A stretch of DNA of 64,000 nt from CAXXOK01 sp963678055 (GCA_963678055.1 OY782679.1:2480001-2544000), one strand, 5' to 3'. Shown: positions 50,727 to 59,113, numbered from the stretch's first letter. The notes: a model not told the origin generated them from the sequence alone. Program-made: numbers and translations.

Positions 50727-50993
50727 ATTCCTATCCAAGCCCCTATACCCTGCAAGCGCTGCCTGCTGGAAGACATGGACGACGAACAGGCCCTGTATGC
50801 CCTGATTCAAAGCCGCATCGCTCAGCTTGCCGAAAGCGAAAAAGTAAGTGATACAACCTATCGGCACAGGGTGTCGATTTGCAAAACCTGCGACCAATTA
50901 CTGGGTGGAACCTGCGGGCAGTGCGGCTGCTATGTGGAGCTTCGCGCCATCAAGCGCAGCATGCATTGCCCCTGTATACCCCCGCGGTGGTAA
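50727..50993 (+). CDS. DUF6171-like Cys-rich small protein with uncertain start
   Basis: The C-terminal 72 residues from an ATG at 50775 contain VSICKTCDQLLGGTCGQCGC and YVELRAIKRSMHCPC, two Cys clusters likely to bind zinc. The same frame continues upstream to 50712 and encodes PCKRCLL directly before that ATG, a Cys pair expected at the N-terminus of this family. No ATG, GTG or TTG exists there. ATT at 50727 after AAAGGCGGG is the best candidate start, with ATC at 50733 also possible. The function is unknown. It sits between the AraC gene and the GH51 gene. Confidence 0.6.
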   Translation: MPIQAPIPCKRCLLEDMDDEQALYALIQSRIAQLAESEKVSDTTYRHRVSICKTCDQLLGGTCGQCGCYVELRAIKRSMHCPCIPPRW

Positions 50994-51016
50994 AGTAACT
51001 GAAGGAGACAAATGGT

Positions 51017-52486
51017 ATGGTCAACATCAAACTTAACCCGGACAAACCCTTAGGCACTATCAACCGGAATATCTACGGGCATTTCTCGGAGCACCTGGGC
51101 CGCTGTATCTATCAGGGCCTATTCGTGGGCGAGGATTCGCCCATTGCAAACGTGAACGGCATGCGCAAGGATGTGGTGGATGCGCTTAAAAACATCCGCG
51201 TGCCGGTGCTGCGCTGGCCGGGCGGCTGCTTTGCCGACGAGTACCACTGGGAAGACGGCATCGGCCCCAAAGAAGACCGCAAACGCATGGTCAACACCCA
51301 CTGGGGCGGCGTGGTGGAGGATAACTCCTTTGGCACGCACGAGTTTATGGAACTATGCAAGCAGATTGGCTGCGAGCCGTATGTGAATGGCAACCTGGGC
51401 TCCGGCACCATCCGGGAAATGGCCGAATGGGTAGAGTATTGCAACTCCGACGGCGATTCCACCGTGGTGCAGCGCCGCTGGGCCAACGGACAGAAGGAAA
51501 GTTTCGGTGTAAAGTACTGGGGCGTCGGTAACGAAAACTGGGGCTGCGGCGGCAATATGCTGCCGGAGTACTATGCCAACGAGTACCGCCGCTACCAAAC
51601 CTACTGCCGCGATTACGGCAAACACAAGCTGTATAAAATCGCCTGCGGGCCGGGCACCGCCGATACCGAGTGGACCGATGTCGTGATGAAAATGGCACAC
51701 GACAAGATGGACGCACTGACCATGCACCATTACACCATCGCCACCGGCGTATGGCAGGACAAGGGCAGCGCGACGGTATTTGACGAAGCGCTGTACTATC
51801 AAACCCTGCACAGCGCAATGCAGATGGATCGCATCATCAAGGGTCACCTGGCTGTTATGGACAAGTACGACCCCACCCACCGCGTAGGTCTGATCGTGGA
51901 CGAGTGGGGCACCTGGCACAACGTAGAGCCAGACACCAACCCCGGTTTCCTGTTCCAGCAAAACACCATGCGTGACGCGCTGGTAGCCTCACTGACGCTG
52001 GATATTTTCAACAGCCACAATGACCGCGTTGTGATGGCCAACCTCGCCCAGACGGTGAATGTATTGCAGGCGGTGGTCCTGACCGAGGGCGACCGTATGG
52101 TTTTGACCCCCACCTACCACGTGTTTGACCTGTACAAGGCGCATCAGGATGCCGAGCGGATTGACCACACGCTGGTCGCAGGCACGGCCGGCACTGCCAG
52201 CCACCCCATCCCTGCCATCAGCATGACGGCATCCCAAAAGGATGGTGTGCTGACCGTGACCCTGACCAATACCGCGCTCGATCTGGCGGCGGATATTCAG
52301 TTGCAACCCGGAAAGGCAATCACGCACGCCGAGGGACGGCTACTAACCGGCCGCATGGACGCGTTTAACGATTTTGACAAGCAGCCCATCGCCATCGAGC
52401 CGCTCACCGGCGTAACCGTCAGCAAGGACGGCGTCAACTTCTCACTGCCGCCCTGCAGTGTGGCAGAGCTGACATTGACCGTATAA
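51017..52486 (+). CDS. abfA: Alpha-L-arabinofuranosidase (GH51)
   Basis: This 489-residue cytoplasmic enzyme begins MVNIKLNPDKPLGTINRNIY. Acid/base E173 lies in WGVGNENWGCGG and nucleophile E296 in LIVDEWGTWH, with RWPGGCFADEYHWEDGIGP in between, all diagnostic of GH51. A C-terminal beta domain follows the barrel. It releases L-arabinofuranose from imported arabino-oligosaccharides, a common side chain of rhamnogalacturonan I. GGAG lies ahead of the ATG. It is downstream of the AraC gene and followed by a terminator. Confidence 0.94.
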   Translation: MVNIKLNPDKPLGTINRNIYGHFSEHLGRCIYQGLFVGEDSPIANVNGMRKDVVDALKNIRVPVLRWPGGCFADEYHWEDGIGPKEDRKRMVNTHWGGVVEDNSFGTHEFMELCKQIGCEPYVNGNLGSGTIREMAEWVEYCNSDGDSTVVQRRWANGQKESFGVKYWGVGNENWGCGGNMLPEYYANEYRRYQTYCRDYGKHKLYKIACGPGTADTEWTDVVMKMAHDKMDALTMHHYTIATGVWQDKGSATVFDEALYYQTLHSAMQMDRIIKGHLAVMDKYDPTHRVGLIVDEWGTWHNVEPDTNPGFLFQQNTMRDALVASLTLDIFNSHNDRVVMANLAQTVNVLQAVVLTEGDRMVLTPTYHVFDLYKAHQDAERIDHTLVAGTAGTASHPIPAISMTASQKDGVLTVTLTNTALDLAADIQLQPGKAITHAEGRLLTGRMDAFNDFDKQPIAIEPLTGVTVSKDGVNFSLPPCSVAELTLTV

Positions 52487-52508
52487 TTTCCTATTACTAT
52501 TAATAGAA

Positions 52509-52538
52509 GGATCAGGCGGCAACCGCCTGATCCTTTTT
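52509..52538. terminator. Terminator between abfA and the lysE-like gene
   Basis: GGATCAGGCGG pairs with CCGCCTGATCC across CAA, followed by TTTTT on the plus strand. It overlaps the last codons of the converging exporter gene. Confidence 0.85.
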
Positions 52539-53132
52539 CATGAGCAATCGCAGCCCATAGGCAATCAGCGCAGCGCCGACCAGCCCGTTCAGGATTTGGA
52601 TGGCGACTTCCGGCAGAAAGCCGGATACACCGCTACCGATAGCCGCGACCAAAGAAAGCGACAGCAGGGTGGACAGAACACAGCCCCCGGCAAACAGCGA
52701 AAGCTGCCGCTTGCTCCAGTGGTGCTGCGCGATTTGCGCCGTGAACACCCCGCCCCAGAATAGTATGGTCAGCGGATTGGACACCGTCAGCACAAAGCCC
52801 TGCCAGAATGGATTGCCACCCGCTACGCCAAACAACTGCACGCCGGGAAGCAAAACGATGCCAAACGCGCCCAGTAAACTATTAAGCCCAAACAGGCACA
52901 GCACCAGGCAGCCTGCCCAGGTGACCACCACTCTGACCCTTGTCCGTTGCAGCAGCGCTGCCGCGCCCAGCCCCGAAAGCGTAACAAACAGAGCATCCGC
53001 CAGCGTAACGGCCAGCGCGACTAGCATGCCGGCGGCAAATCCCTGCTCCGCAGCCGTTTGGAATGTGAGCAAACACAGCGGCCCCACCGCCAGCTGCAAT
53101 GCCATGCCAAACCGTAACCCCCGAAATATCAT
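52512..53132 (-). CDS. LysE family exporter
   Basis: This 206-residue membrane protein has about six helices. The N-terminal LQLAVGPLCLLTFQTAAEQG holds the GP motif of the LysE/RhtB family, and FVLTVSNPLTILFWGGVF carries the second conserved NP motif. The family exports basic amino acids, threonine and related compounds. It is 45 bases downstream of an Lrp/AsnC gene on the same strand, a common pairing in which the regulator senses the exported amino acid. Confidence 0.9.
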   Translation of the reverse strand: MIFRGLRFGMALQLAVGPLCLLTFQTAAEQGFAAGMLVALAVTLADALFVTLSGLGAAALLQRTRVRVVVTWAGCLVLCLFGLNSLLGAFGIVLLPGVQLFGVAGGNPFWQGFVLTVSNPLTILFWGGVFTAQIAQHHWSKRQLSLFAGGCVLSTLLSLSLVAAIGSGVSGFLPEVAIQILNGLVGAALIAYGLRLLMKKDQAVAA

Positions 53133-53177
53133 GCAACGACCTTCTTTACAAAGTACAATTCATACACTACGCAGAGA

Positions 53178-53621
53178 TCACCCGGCGTTCATTTCTTCCT
53201 TTAATGTATGCAGGCAAATCATGGTGTTGGTATCCTTCACACCCTGAATGCCTTTCAGCGTACCGGAGATAAAGGCCTCCAGCGCGCGTACGGTATCCGC
53301 CGACAGTTTCAGCAAATAATCGTACGCTCCGGTCACATGGTGGCATTCCAGCACGCACGCATGGCGTACAATATCATCGCGGAAGGCTTGCACCCGATCC
53401 GCACCGCCGATACGCACCAGCACATACGCAAGCAATGCTTGGCCGGTCGCTTCGCGGCTGAGGCGCACGGTGTAGCCCGTAATCACTCCAGCTTGTTCCA
53501 TTTTACGAATACGCTCTGCCACAGCAGGGACTGACAGTTTCACCTTCCTGCCGATATCAGACACGGTTGCCCGTGCATTTGCTTTCAGTTCGCTTAGGAT
53601 TGCGGCATCGATTCCGTCCAT
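53178..53621 (-). CDS. Lrp/AsnC family transcriptional regulator
   Basis: This 147-residue protein has an N-terminal winged HTH (MDGIDAAILSELKANARATV, then DIGRKVKLSVPAVAERIRKM) and a C-terminal RAM ligand-binding domain (ALLAYVLVRI, HHVTGAYDYLLKL). GGGCGAGG lies ahead of the ATG at 53621. It probably controls itself and the LysE exporter according to an amino acid. An imperfect palindrome at 53657-53679 (ACGAATACTATGG region) near its promoter may be its site. Confidence 0.92.
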   Translation of the reverse strand: MDGIDAAILSELKANARATVSDIGRKVKLSVPAVAERIRKMEQAGVITGYTVRLSREATGQALLAYVLVRIGGADRVQAFRDDIVRHACVLECHHVTGAYDYLLKLSADTVRALEAFISGTLKGIQGVKDTNTMICLHTLKEEMNAG

Positions 53622-53934
53622 ATCCTCGCCCCCTTTGCCCCGGAGTATAGCATAAATCACGAATACTATGGTATATTTCGTATAATTCTTTCTATTTTTA
53701 TCTATATCATGCAATTCCCCTTAATTTATTATGCTTGTCTATCATATTTCATGAATATGCGCTTGGTTGTATGCAGTGGTTTTACCGCGCTTAACGCCAG
53801 TAAAACCGTGCATTATTCGTATTTATTTTGTTTTTATGCAGATATTGTTGACTTTTGTTCATAATTATGATAGTTTAATGAATACAAAGGAGTTGTACAC
53901 CACAACTCTATTTTTATTTTGGAGGATTGCAATC
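53622..53934. other. Divergent control region between lrp-like and amino acid ABC genes
   Basis: There is no gene here. It holds a minus-strand TATACT for the regulator and an AT-rich imperfect palindrome at 53657-53679. It also holds a long hairpin at 53771-53813, and TTGACT/TAGTTT (17 bases apart, near 53849-53877) as a possible promoter for the ABC genes. GGAGG at 53921 is the ribosome binding site of the binding protein. Confidence 0.45.
53771..53813 (+). promoter_or_regulatory. Hairpin upstream of the amino acid ABC operon
   Basis: ATGCA and GGTTTTAC pair with GTAAAACC and TGCAT, leaving a 14-base loop and small bulges. No T-tract follows. It lies before the probable promoter, so it may be an operator-like or terminator element rather than a leader. 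Confidence 0.4.
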
Positions 53935-54732
53935 ATGAACAAAAAAGTACTGGCTCTCATGCTCTCCATCGCAATGCTGCTCTCTGTCGGCGTGCTGGCA
54001 TCGGCGGATGAAGCAATCGATCTTTCTGACGTCCAACTCATGCAGGACGGCGTACTGAACATCGGTATGGAAATCGGCTATCCTCCGTTTGAAGAGTTTG
54101 CTGAAGACGGCGTTACCCCCATCGGCTACGATGTGGACTTCGCCTTGGCGCTGGGCGAAAAGCTCGGCCTGACCATCAACTTCGTCAACACCGCGTGGGA
54201 CGGCATCTTCCAGGGCATCGGCGTGAATTATGACGTTGTCATCTCCGCCGTCACCATCACCGAAGAGCGCAAAGAAACCATGTCGTTCTCCGATCCCTAC
54301 ATTAATAACTATCAGGCCGTGGTTGTGCCCATGGACTTCGAAGGCGAAATCGCCTCCTTCCTGGATCTGGATGGCATGGTACTGGCCGTGCAGAAGGAAA
54401 CCACCTCGGACATCCTGATGTCGGACTATGTGGACACCGAAACCATCACCGCCACGATCTCCGCCAACGAAAAGATTGCCACCTGCTTCTCGCAGCTGAC
54501 TGCTGGCGAAGTGGATGCGGTCGTCGTTGACTCCACCGTAGCCATGGGCTACCTGGCCTCTTCTCCCGACCTGTACAAAATCGCATTCCTGGACGAGAGC
54601 GAACCCGAACAGTTCGGCGTCGCCATGGGCCTGGATGCCGCTGCGCTGCAAACCGCCATCAACGAGGCGATTGCCCTGCTGACCGAAGAAGGCTTCTTCG
54701 ACGAGAACATCGCGTTCTGGTTCGGCGAATGA
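53935..54732 (+). CDS. Amino acid ABC transporter substrate-binding protein
   Basis: This 265-residue exported protein has signal peptide MNKKVLALMLSIAMLLSVGV with an LASAD cleavage region and no clear lipobox. The mature part is the type-2 binding fold of polar amino acid importers: LNIGMEIGYPPFEEFAEDGV, YDVDFALALGEKLG, NYDVVISAVTITEERKETM and FSDPYINNYQAVVV. It is the first gene of an importer operon with a permease and an ATPase. The exact amino acid is not readable. Confidence 0.93.
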   Translation: MNKKVLALMLSIAMLLSVGVLASADEAIDLSDVQLMQDGVLNIGMEIGYPPFEEFAEDGVTPIGYDVDFALALGEKLGLTINFVNTAWDGIFQGIGVNYDVVISAVTITEERKETMSFSDPYINNYQAVVVPMDFEGEIASFLDLDGMVLAVQKETTSDILMSDYVDTETITATISANEKIATCFSQLTAGEVDAVVVDSTVAMGYLASSPDLYKIAFLDESEPEQFGVAMGLDAAALQTAINEAIALLTEEGFFDENIAFWFGE

Positions 54733-54773
54733 TCCTTCTCACGCTCAATCGACTTGTATAAAGTGGGAGTCCA

Positions 54774-55814
54774 ATGAAAGTTGTAAAACGAATCATTGAC
54801 GTAAAAGCGTGGAAACAAGCGACCAAAACGGCTGCCATCATTGTTATGGCAGCCGTGGCGCTGTTTATTACGCTAAGCGTTATCAACGTGTCGCAGCAGG
54901 ACATGATGGCCAATGCATCCGAGACCATGGAAAAGGCCATAGAGGCAGATCAAACCAATTCACGCAAGCGTGTGACTGCGACCTACAACAGCTTCGGGTT
55001 TATTAAGTACCTGTCGCTGTCTACTTCGGGCGCCAACGCCACCAAGGAAGCCTATGTGGGTTTTGCCGGGAAAGTGTACCCGGCCGACGAAGGCTTTATG
55101 AAGTTCGTCGGGCAAATGGTGAACTACACCTACCGCATGCTCGGAACCGGAGAAAATGTCCTCCACGGCGTGAAGCTGACGTTGCTGCTAACCACGGCAT
55201 CCATGCTAATCGGCCTGATTTTAAGCATTTTCCTGGCACTGGGTAAAATATCCAAAAACAAGCTTATCTCCAAGATCTCCAGCGCTTATGTCTTCTTTTT
55301 CCGGGGCACGCCGCTGCTGATTCAGCTGTTTGTCATCTACTTCTCCGTACCGGTCATTTTCGGGTTTTCGTGGCGCGGCATCTTTGCCGTTGGCGATCCG
55401 GAAAGCGTATTCAAAGGTGCGTTTCTGGCAGCGCTGATCTCGTTTTCACTCAACGCCGCCGCCTATTGCGCCGAAATTGTCCGCGCGGCCATCCAGTCCA
55501 TCAACAAAGGGCAGAGCGAAGCCGCCAAGGCACTGGGTATGGGCTACGGGCAGACCATGCGGCATATCATTATCCCCCAGTCCATCCGGCGGATGATTCC
55601 CCCGCTGTGTAATGAGTTCGTTATGATGATTAAAGATGTATCGCTGGTGTTTGCCATCTCGCTGATGGATATCACAACGATTTCCAAAACCATCATGACC
55701 AGCGAAGGCAATTACCTGGTGTTTTTGCCGGCACTCATCATATACCTGGTCATCACCGCGATTTTCACCTACCTGTTTGGCAAGGTGGAAAAACGGCTTT
55801 CGATCTATGAGTAG
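54774..55814 (+). CDS. Amino acid ABC transporter permease
   Basis: This 346-residue protein begins with a single helix (KTAAIIVMAAVALFITLSVI, about residues 20-42) and a soluble stretch of about 75 residues. A HisM/GlnP-type permease domain with four or five helices follows (GVKLTLLLTTASMLIGLIL, FFRGTPLLIQLFVIYFSVP, and EAAKALGMGYGQTMRHIIIP as the EAA loop). The N-terminal extension is longer than in the usual 220-residue permeases. It is 41 bases after the binding-protein gene and six before the ATPase. Confidence 0.92.
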   Translation: MKVVKRIIDVKAWKQATKTAAIIVMAAVALFITLSVINVSQQDMMANASETMEKAIEADQTNSRKRVTATYNSFGFIKYLSLSTSGANATKEAYVGFAGKVYPADEGFMKFVGQMVNYTYRMLGTGENVLHGVKLTLLLTTASMLIGLILSIFLALGKISKNKLISKISSAYVFFFRGTPLLIQLFVIYFSVPVIFGFSWRGIFAVGDPESVFKGAFLAALISFSLNAAAYCAEIVRAAIQSINKGQSEAAKALGMGYGQTMRHIIIPQSIRRMIPPLCNEFVMMIKDVSLVFAISLMDITTISKTIMTSEGNYLVFLPALIIYLVITAIFTYLFGKVEKRLSIYE

Positions 55815-55820
55815 GAGGAC

Positions 55821-56594
55821 ATGATGAGCGAGTATCAATACATTTTACGCACCGAAAATCTATACAAAAGCTTTGGCCACCTGGAGGTGCTCAAAGATGT
55901 GACCCTCAACGTGGAAAAAGGCGAGGTTATCTGCATCATCGGGCCGTCCGGCGCGGGCAAATCGACCTATCTGCGGTCACTGAACCAGCTGGAGACTATT
56001 ACCAGCGGCAAGATTTTTATCAAGGACGAGCTGTTTTTACACCGCGAGCATAACCGCACCATTCACCGCATCGGCCCGGAAAAGCACAAAGCGCTGATGC
56101 TGGAAATGGGCATGGTGTTTCAGAGCTTCAACCTGTTCCCGCACAAAACCGTGCTGGAGAACGTGATGATCGCCCAGGTGCTGGTACGCAAGAAAAACAA
56201 AGCCAATGCCGAAACGCTTGCCCGGGATATCCTCAAAATGGTCGGCCTGTCCGACAAGGTGGATGTGTATCCGTCCAAGCTGTCCGGCGGTCAGCAACAG
56301 CGCGTAGCCATTGCCAGAGCGCTGGCCATGGAACCGGAGATCATGCTGTTTGACGAACCCACCTCCGCGCTCGACCCCGAACTGGTTGGCGAAGTGCTGG
56401 CCGTGATGAAGAAGCTCGCCAGCCAGGGTATTACCATGCTGGTCGTCACCCACGAAATGGGCTTTGCCCGTGAAGTGGCTGACCGCGTCATCTTCATGGA
56501 TGCTGGACGCATCGCCCAGCAGGGCCCGCCCGAGGACATCTTCGTCAATCCCGAAGGTGACAGGTTGAAACAGTTTTTACAGAGCATTTTATAA
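55821..56594 (+). CDS. Amino acid ABC transporter ATP-binding protein
   Basis: This 257-residue ATPase of the GlnQ/HisP type has Walker A GPSGAGKSTYLR (about 40), a Q-loop in MVFQSFNLFPHKTVLEN, signature LSGGQQQRVAIARAL and Walker B IMLFDEPTSALDPE. It powers import by the permease encoded just upstream. The operon ends in the bidirectional terminator at 56613-56653. Confidence 0.95.
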   Translation: MMSEYQYILRTENLYKSFGHLEVLKDVTLNVEKGEVICIIGPSGAGKSTYLRSLNQLETITSGKIFIKDELFLHREHNRTIHRIGPEKHKALMLEMGMVFQSFNLFPHKTVLENVMIAQVLVRKKNKANAETLARDILKMVGLSDKVDVYPSKLSGGQQQRVAIARALAMEPEIMLFDEPTSALDPELVGEVLAVMKKLASQGITMLVVTHEMGFAREVADRVIFMDAGRIAQQGPPEDIFVNPEGDRLKQFLQSIL

Positions 56595-56612
56595 TCCACT
56601 GACATCGAATAC

Positions 56613-56653
56613 AAACAGACGGCATGTTGCTTATCCAACATGCCGTCTGTTTA
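56613..56653. terminator. Bidirectional terminator after the amino acid ABC operon
   Basis: AAACAGACGGCATGTTG pairs perfectly with CAACATGCCGTCTGTTT across CTTATC. Confidence 0.8.
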
Positions 56654-56666
56654 TTGCTCTGCTCTT

Positions 56667-57080
56667 CTATTCCGTTATTTCTTCCTGAGTAACCCCTGCC
56701 TTCTGCATGGCAAGTCGTAGTTTGGTCTCCATATGCGCAATTCTTGTTTGCAGTTCGGTGATGCGGTTCGCGTTTTGCGCTTCATGCTTGTTCATTCTCG
56801 ATGCCTTCGCATCCGCGATTTGCGATTTTAAGGCTACAATCGTTGCTCGCTGCTTTTCAAGCTTCCGCTGGTTGGTAACGGCTGTCAAGGTTGCATCATC
56901 ATAATGGTGTATCAGCATAAATCCGTACTTACCTACTATCACTGTGCTTACAATCCCCAGGATACCCGCTATGATGTTCCCGGATACAAACACAACCAAG
57001 ATTCCGAGCCCCGCTATCACTAGGCAGATCGTCAAAACTCTGGAAATAAAGCGGATTATTCTCTCGTAATCATTGTCCAT
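56667..57080 (-). CDS. Small membrane protein with coiled coil, unknown
   Basis: The 137-residue protein has two hydrophobic helices at about 13-33 (VLTICLVIAGLGILVVFVSG) and 35-58. A linker (HHYDDATLTAVTNQRK) and a heptad-rich coiled coil at about 70-125 (ALKSQIADAKASRMNKHEAQ, TELQTRIAHMETKLRLAM) follow. I recognise no family. The protein encoded 57 bases upstream on the same strand has the same layout, so the two are probably a related pair that may assemble with each other at the membrane. Confidence 0.6.
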   Translation of the reverse strand: MDNDYERIIRFISRVLTICLVIAGLGILVVFVSGNIIAGILGIVSTVIVGKYGFMLIHHYDDATLTAVTNQRKLEKQRATIVALKSQIADAKASRMNKHEAQNANRITELQTRIAHMETKLRLAMQKAGVTQEEITE

Positions 57081-57137
57081 AAACGCTATTGCCCTCTCTA
57101 TACATCTGCGACGCTCTGCTTGATATTATAATAGAAA

Positions 57138-57677
57138 TCATTGTGTCAGATCGGCATTGCATTTCCAGCATTGGGTGTGGGATGCCAACTGAATTTCTTT
57201 GCATCGCCCGCACTGCACAAACCCTTCCGCCAGACCAAATGCAGACTTAGTTCCATCACTTGTGCTATGTATTGAAGACCGGTCATCCGCTGTGATCTCA
57301 TCCTTTTGGTTCACAATACGCATGCCGCTTTCCAGATACTCCATTCGTTTTTCCAGCTCTTGCACCATCGCTTCAGTTTGCCTCGACTCATTCTGCTGTA
57401 CTTTCAGCGTCTTCATTTCTTTTTCCAACAGCTCAATGGTTTCCTGAGAAGATTGTATGCTGCATTGCTGGGACTCGATGTCAATTAACACAGAATCATA
57501 GCTATTGAGTAGTTTAAAGCCAATCCACAGTGTAAGAAGGCTGGCTATCAGGACGCCGATTACAGAGCCGGTAGAAATACCATCCTCTATGATGAGGGCT
57601 AAAATAAACTCAATAATTACATACACAATGAACGCATTTTTTGCCGTAGCAACGACTTTGCGGTTATCATCGTTCAT
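57138..57677 (-). CDS. Small membrane protein with coiled coil and zinc ribbon, unknown
   Basis: The 179-residue protein has two hydrophobic helices at about 14-30 (AFIVYVIIEFILALII) and 36-55 (GSVIGVLIASLLTLWIG). A coiled coil spans about 75-125 (SSQETIELLEKEMKTLKVQQ, MVQELEKRMEYLE), and a C-terminal zinc ribbon reads CGRCKEIQLASHTQCWKC. No family is recognised. Its layout parallels the downstream 137-residue protein, which lacks the zinc ribbon. The zinc ribbon suggests protein or nucleic acid binding on the cytoplasmic side. Confidence 0.6.
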   Translation of the reverse strand: MNDDNRKVVATAKNAFIVYVIIEFILALIIEDGISTGSVIGVLIASLLTLWIGFKLLNSYDSVLIDIESQQCSIQSSQETIELLEKEMKTLKVQQNESRQTEAMVQELEKRMEYLESGMRIVNQKDEITADDRSSIHSTSDGTKSAFGLAEGFVQCGRCKEIQLASHTQCWKCNADLTQ

Positions 57678-58031
57678 ATAGTGACTCCTTCTCTATTCCT
57701 TTTTATTTTCCATTATTTTCTAATTTTACCATAGAGTCCGCTTGCTGCCAAGTCCATTTACACCTGTTTCAGTTTCATTCTTCAGCTTTGCAGAAAAACG
57801 ATATAAAAGAAGACGCCCTGTTCAAGCGAGCGTTTTTGTCTGATTGCAATGCAATAAAACCGCCAGGCAAATGGTGAATGAAGACCCCGTGCGATACCGA
57901 GCCGGATTTTCATCAGGTTGTGCTTGCGGTATCCGAAGTAGTAGCAGCGCTACGTCGAGGGTTCCGCAAGTGCAAGATGGTGGAAAGGCGGCCGGTAGCG
58001 CATGGGGGATTTGTTCAGCATTTGCCTGCAA
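57678..58031. other. 354-base intergenic stretch with no gene seen
   Basis: Short frames here have no ribosome binding sites and no recognisable protein. ACGC/GCGT with CTTCTTTT on the minus strand near 57811-57835 could be a weak terminator for the DUF1848 gene. Confidence 0.35.
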
Positions 58032-58973
58032 CTAAAACCCCACCAGCGCCATTTGCTGTTCCTTGCAGGAGTGCATCACGCGCTCGGTTACGGTGTCCAG
58101 CTGGCCGATCTCCCCAAAGAGCAGCGGGGATTTTGGGTCGTGCCGCTGGCGGTTTCGGGCGATTTCGGAGGGCGAATAATTGGCATAGCAATAGCGGCAG
58201 GCGTTGCTGCAGGAATTGTACATCCCGATATCCGCACTTTGCACACAGCCGCAGGCGGATCGTTGGTTTGTATCCTTGCGCACATCCAAGCGGCAGCCCA
58301 GCAGGGTTTCAAACAGATCGCCGTCCACGCAGTGTGCCGGGGCGACCCCGCTTTCGGATAGATCAATTGTCTGGGCGCATGCGCTCATCTCCATGCCGCA
58401 CTCCCCGGCAATCTGGCTGAGCTGCTTTGCCATGTCCCGCTTTGCTTGATCGCTTAATGGCCGGGCTTTAAGCCACTGGGCATTGCGGCGCGCGTTGCGG
58501 TAATCGGTATTGAGAAAGCTGATGACAACCTTGTGGGTTTTCCCGGCCAGCAGACGCGCCATCATCTCAAATGTGCGCAGGTGCGTATCCACCGTCCAGG
58601 TATCGTTAATCAAAATGGGGTCATACCGCCAAATGACGCGGTGGGGGCCGACCTGTTCAGACAGCTGATGAAAGATATTGAGCAGCTTAATCTTCACCGG
58701 CAAGTTGGGTTCAATATCCTTGCCGTAGGGCGTGAGCGTAAACTGAAAATAGTAGGCATAGTCCCGTAGCTCATGCAGCCTTGGCAGCATCGGCGCGGGG
58801 TTTTTCGTCCAGAGCACAAAGCCGTCGGCCACGTCCGGCGTCAGGCGGATTTTGCTGACCTGCAAATGGTTCATCGGGTTGCGAACACAGGCGTACCCTT
58901 CCTGGATACGCGTAAAAAGCCAGTCCGCATAAAGCGCGGGGATATCCGTACGGCGGCTGCAGCTAATGATCAT
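58032..58973 (-). CDS. DUF1848 family protein
   Basis: The 313-residue protein begins MIISCSRRTDIPALYADWLF and carries VRNPMNHLQVSKIRL and FVLWTKNPAPMLPRL, which are DUF1848 hallmarks. A C-terminal CSNACRYCYANY (CX3CX2C) probably binds an Fe-S cluster. That Cys spacing also occurs in radical SAM enzymes such as spore photoproduct lyase, although here it lies at the C-terminal end. The family has no established function. GGAGAG lies ahead of the ATG at 58973. Its promoter contains a perfect LexA box (59004-59017), so expression should rise with DNA damage, which suggests a DNA-repair or nucleotide-related role. Confidence 0.88.
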   Translation of the reverse strand: MIISCSRRTDIPALYADWLFTRIQEGYACVRNPMNHLQVSKIRLTPDVADGFVLWTKNPAPMLPRLHELRDYAYYFQFTLTPYGKDIEPNLPVKIKLLNIFHQLSEQVGPHRVIWRYDPILINDTWTVDTHLRTFEMMARLLAGKTHKVVISFLNTDYRNARRNAQWLKARPLSDQAKRDMAKQLSQIAGECGMEMSACAQTIDLSESGVAPAHCVDGDLFETLLGCRLDVRKDTNQRSACGCVQSADIGMYNSCSNACRYCYANYSPSEIARNRQRHDPKSPLLFGEIGQLDTVTERVMHSCKEQQMALVGF

Positions 58974-58994
58974 AATGCTCTCTCCTTTGCTAAA

Positions 58995-59023
58995 ACTATA
59001 ACACGAACATATGTTCGTGTCAA
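58995..59023 (-). promoter_or_regulatory. Promoter of the DUF1848 gene
   Basis: On the minus strand a perfect TTGACA (59023-59018) and TATAGT (59000-58995) have a 17-base spacer, and the spacer itself is filled by a palindrome with the LexA box at its centre. Confidence 0.85.
59004..59017. promoter_or_regulatory. LexA (SOS) box
   Basis: CGAACATATGTTCG matches the Gram-positive LexA/DinR consensus CGAACNNNNGTTCG exactly. It lies inside a 20-base perfect palindrome (59001-59020) between the -35 and -10 of the DUF1848 promoter, an ideal place for repression. Confidence 0.88.
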
Positions 59024-59084
59024 CGGTTTTTGTAAAGAAAACCACTATTTCAGTACAAATCGTGTATTTTAAGTGCTGAACCGC

Positions 59085-59113
59085 TTGACAATATTTTAAC
59101 GATTCGATATATT
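59085..59113 (+). promoter_or_regulatory. Promoter of the rex-hydrogenase operon
   Basis: TTGACA (59085-59090) and TATATT (59108-59113) have a 17-base spacer. The Rex-like operator follows after four bases. Confidence 0.75.
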
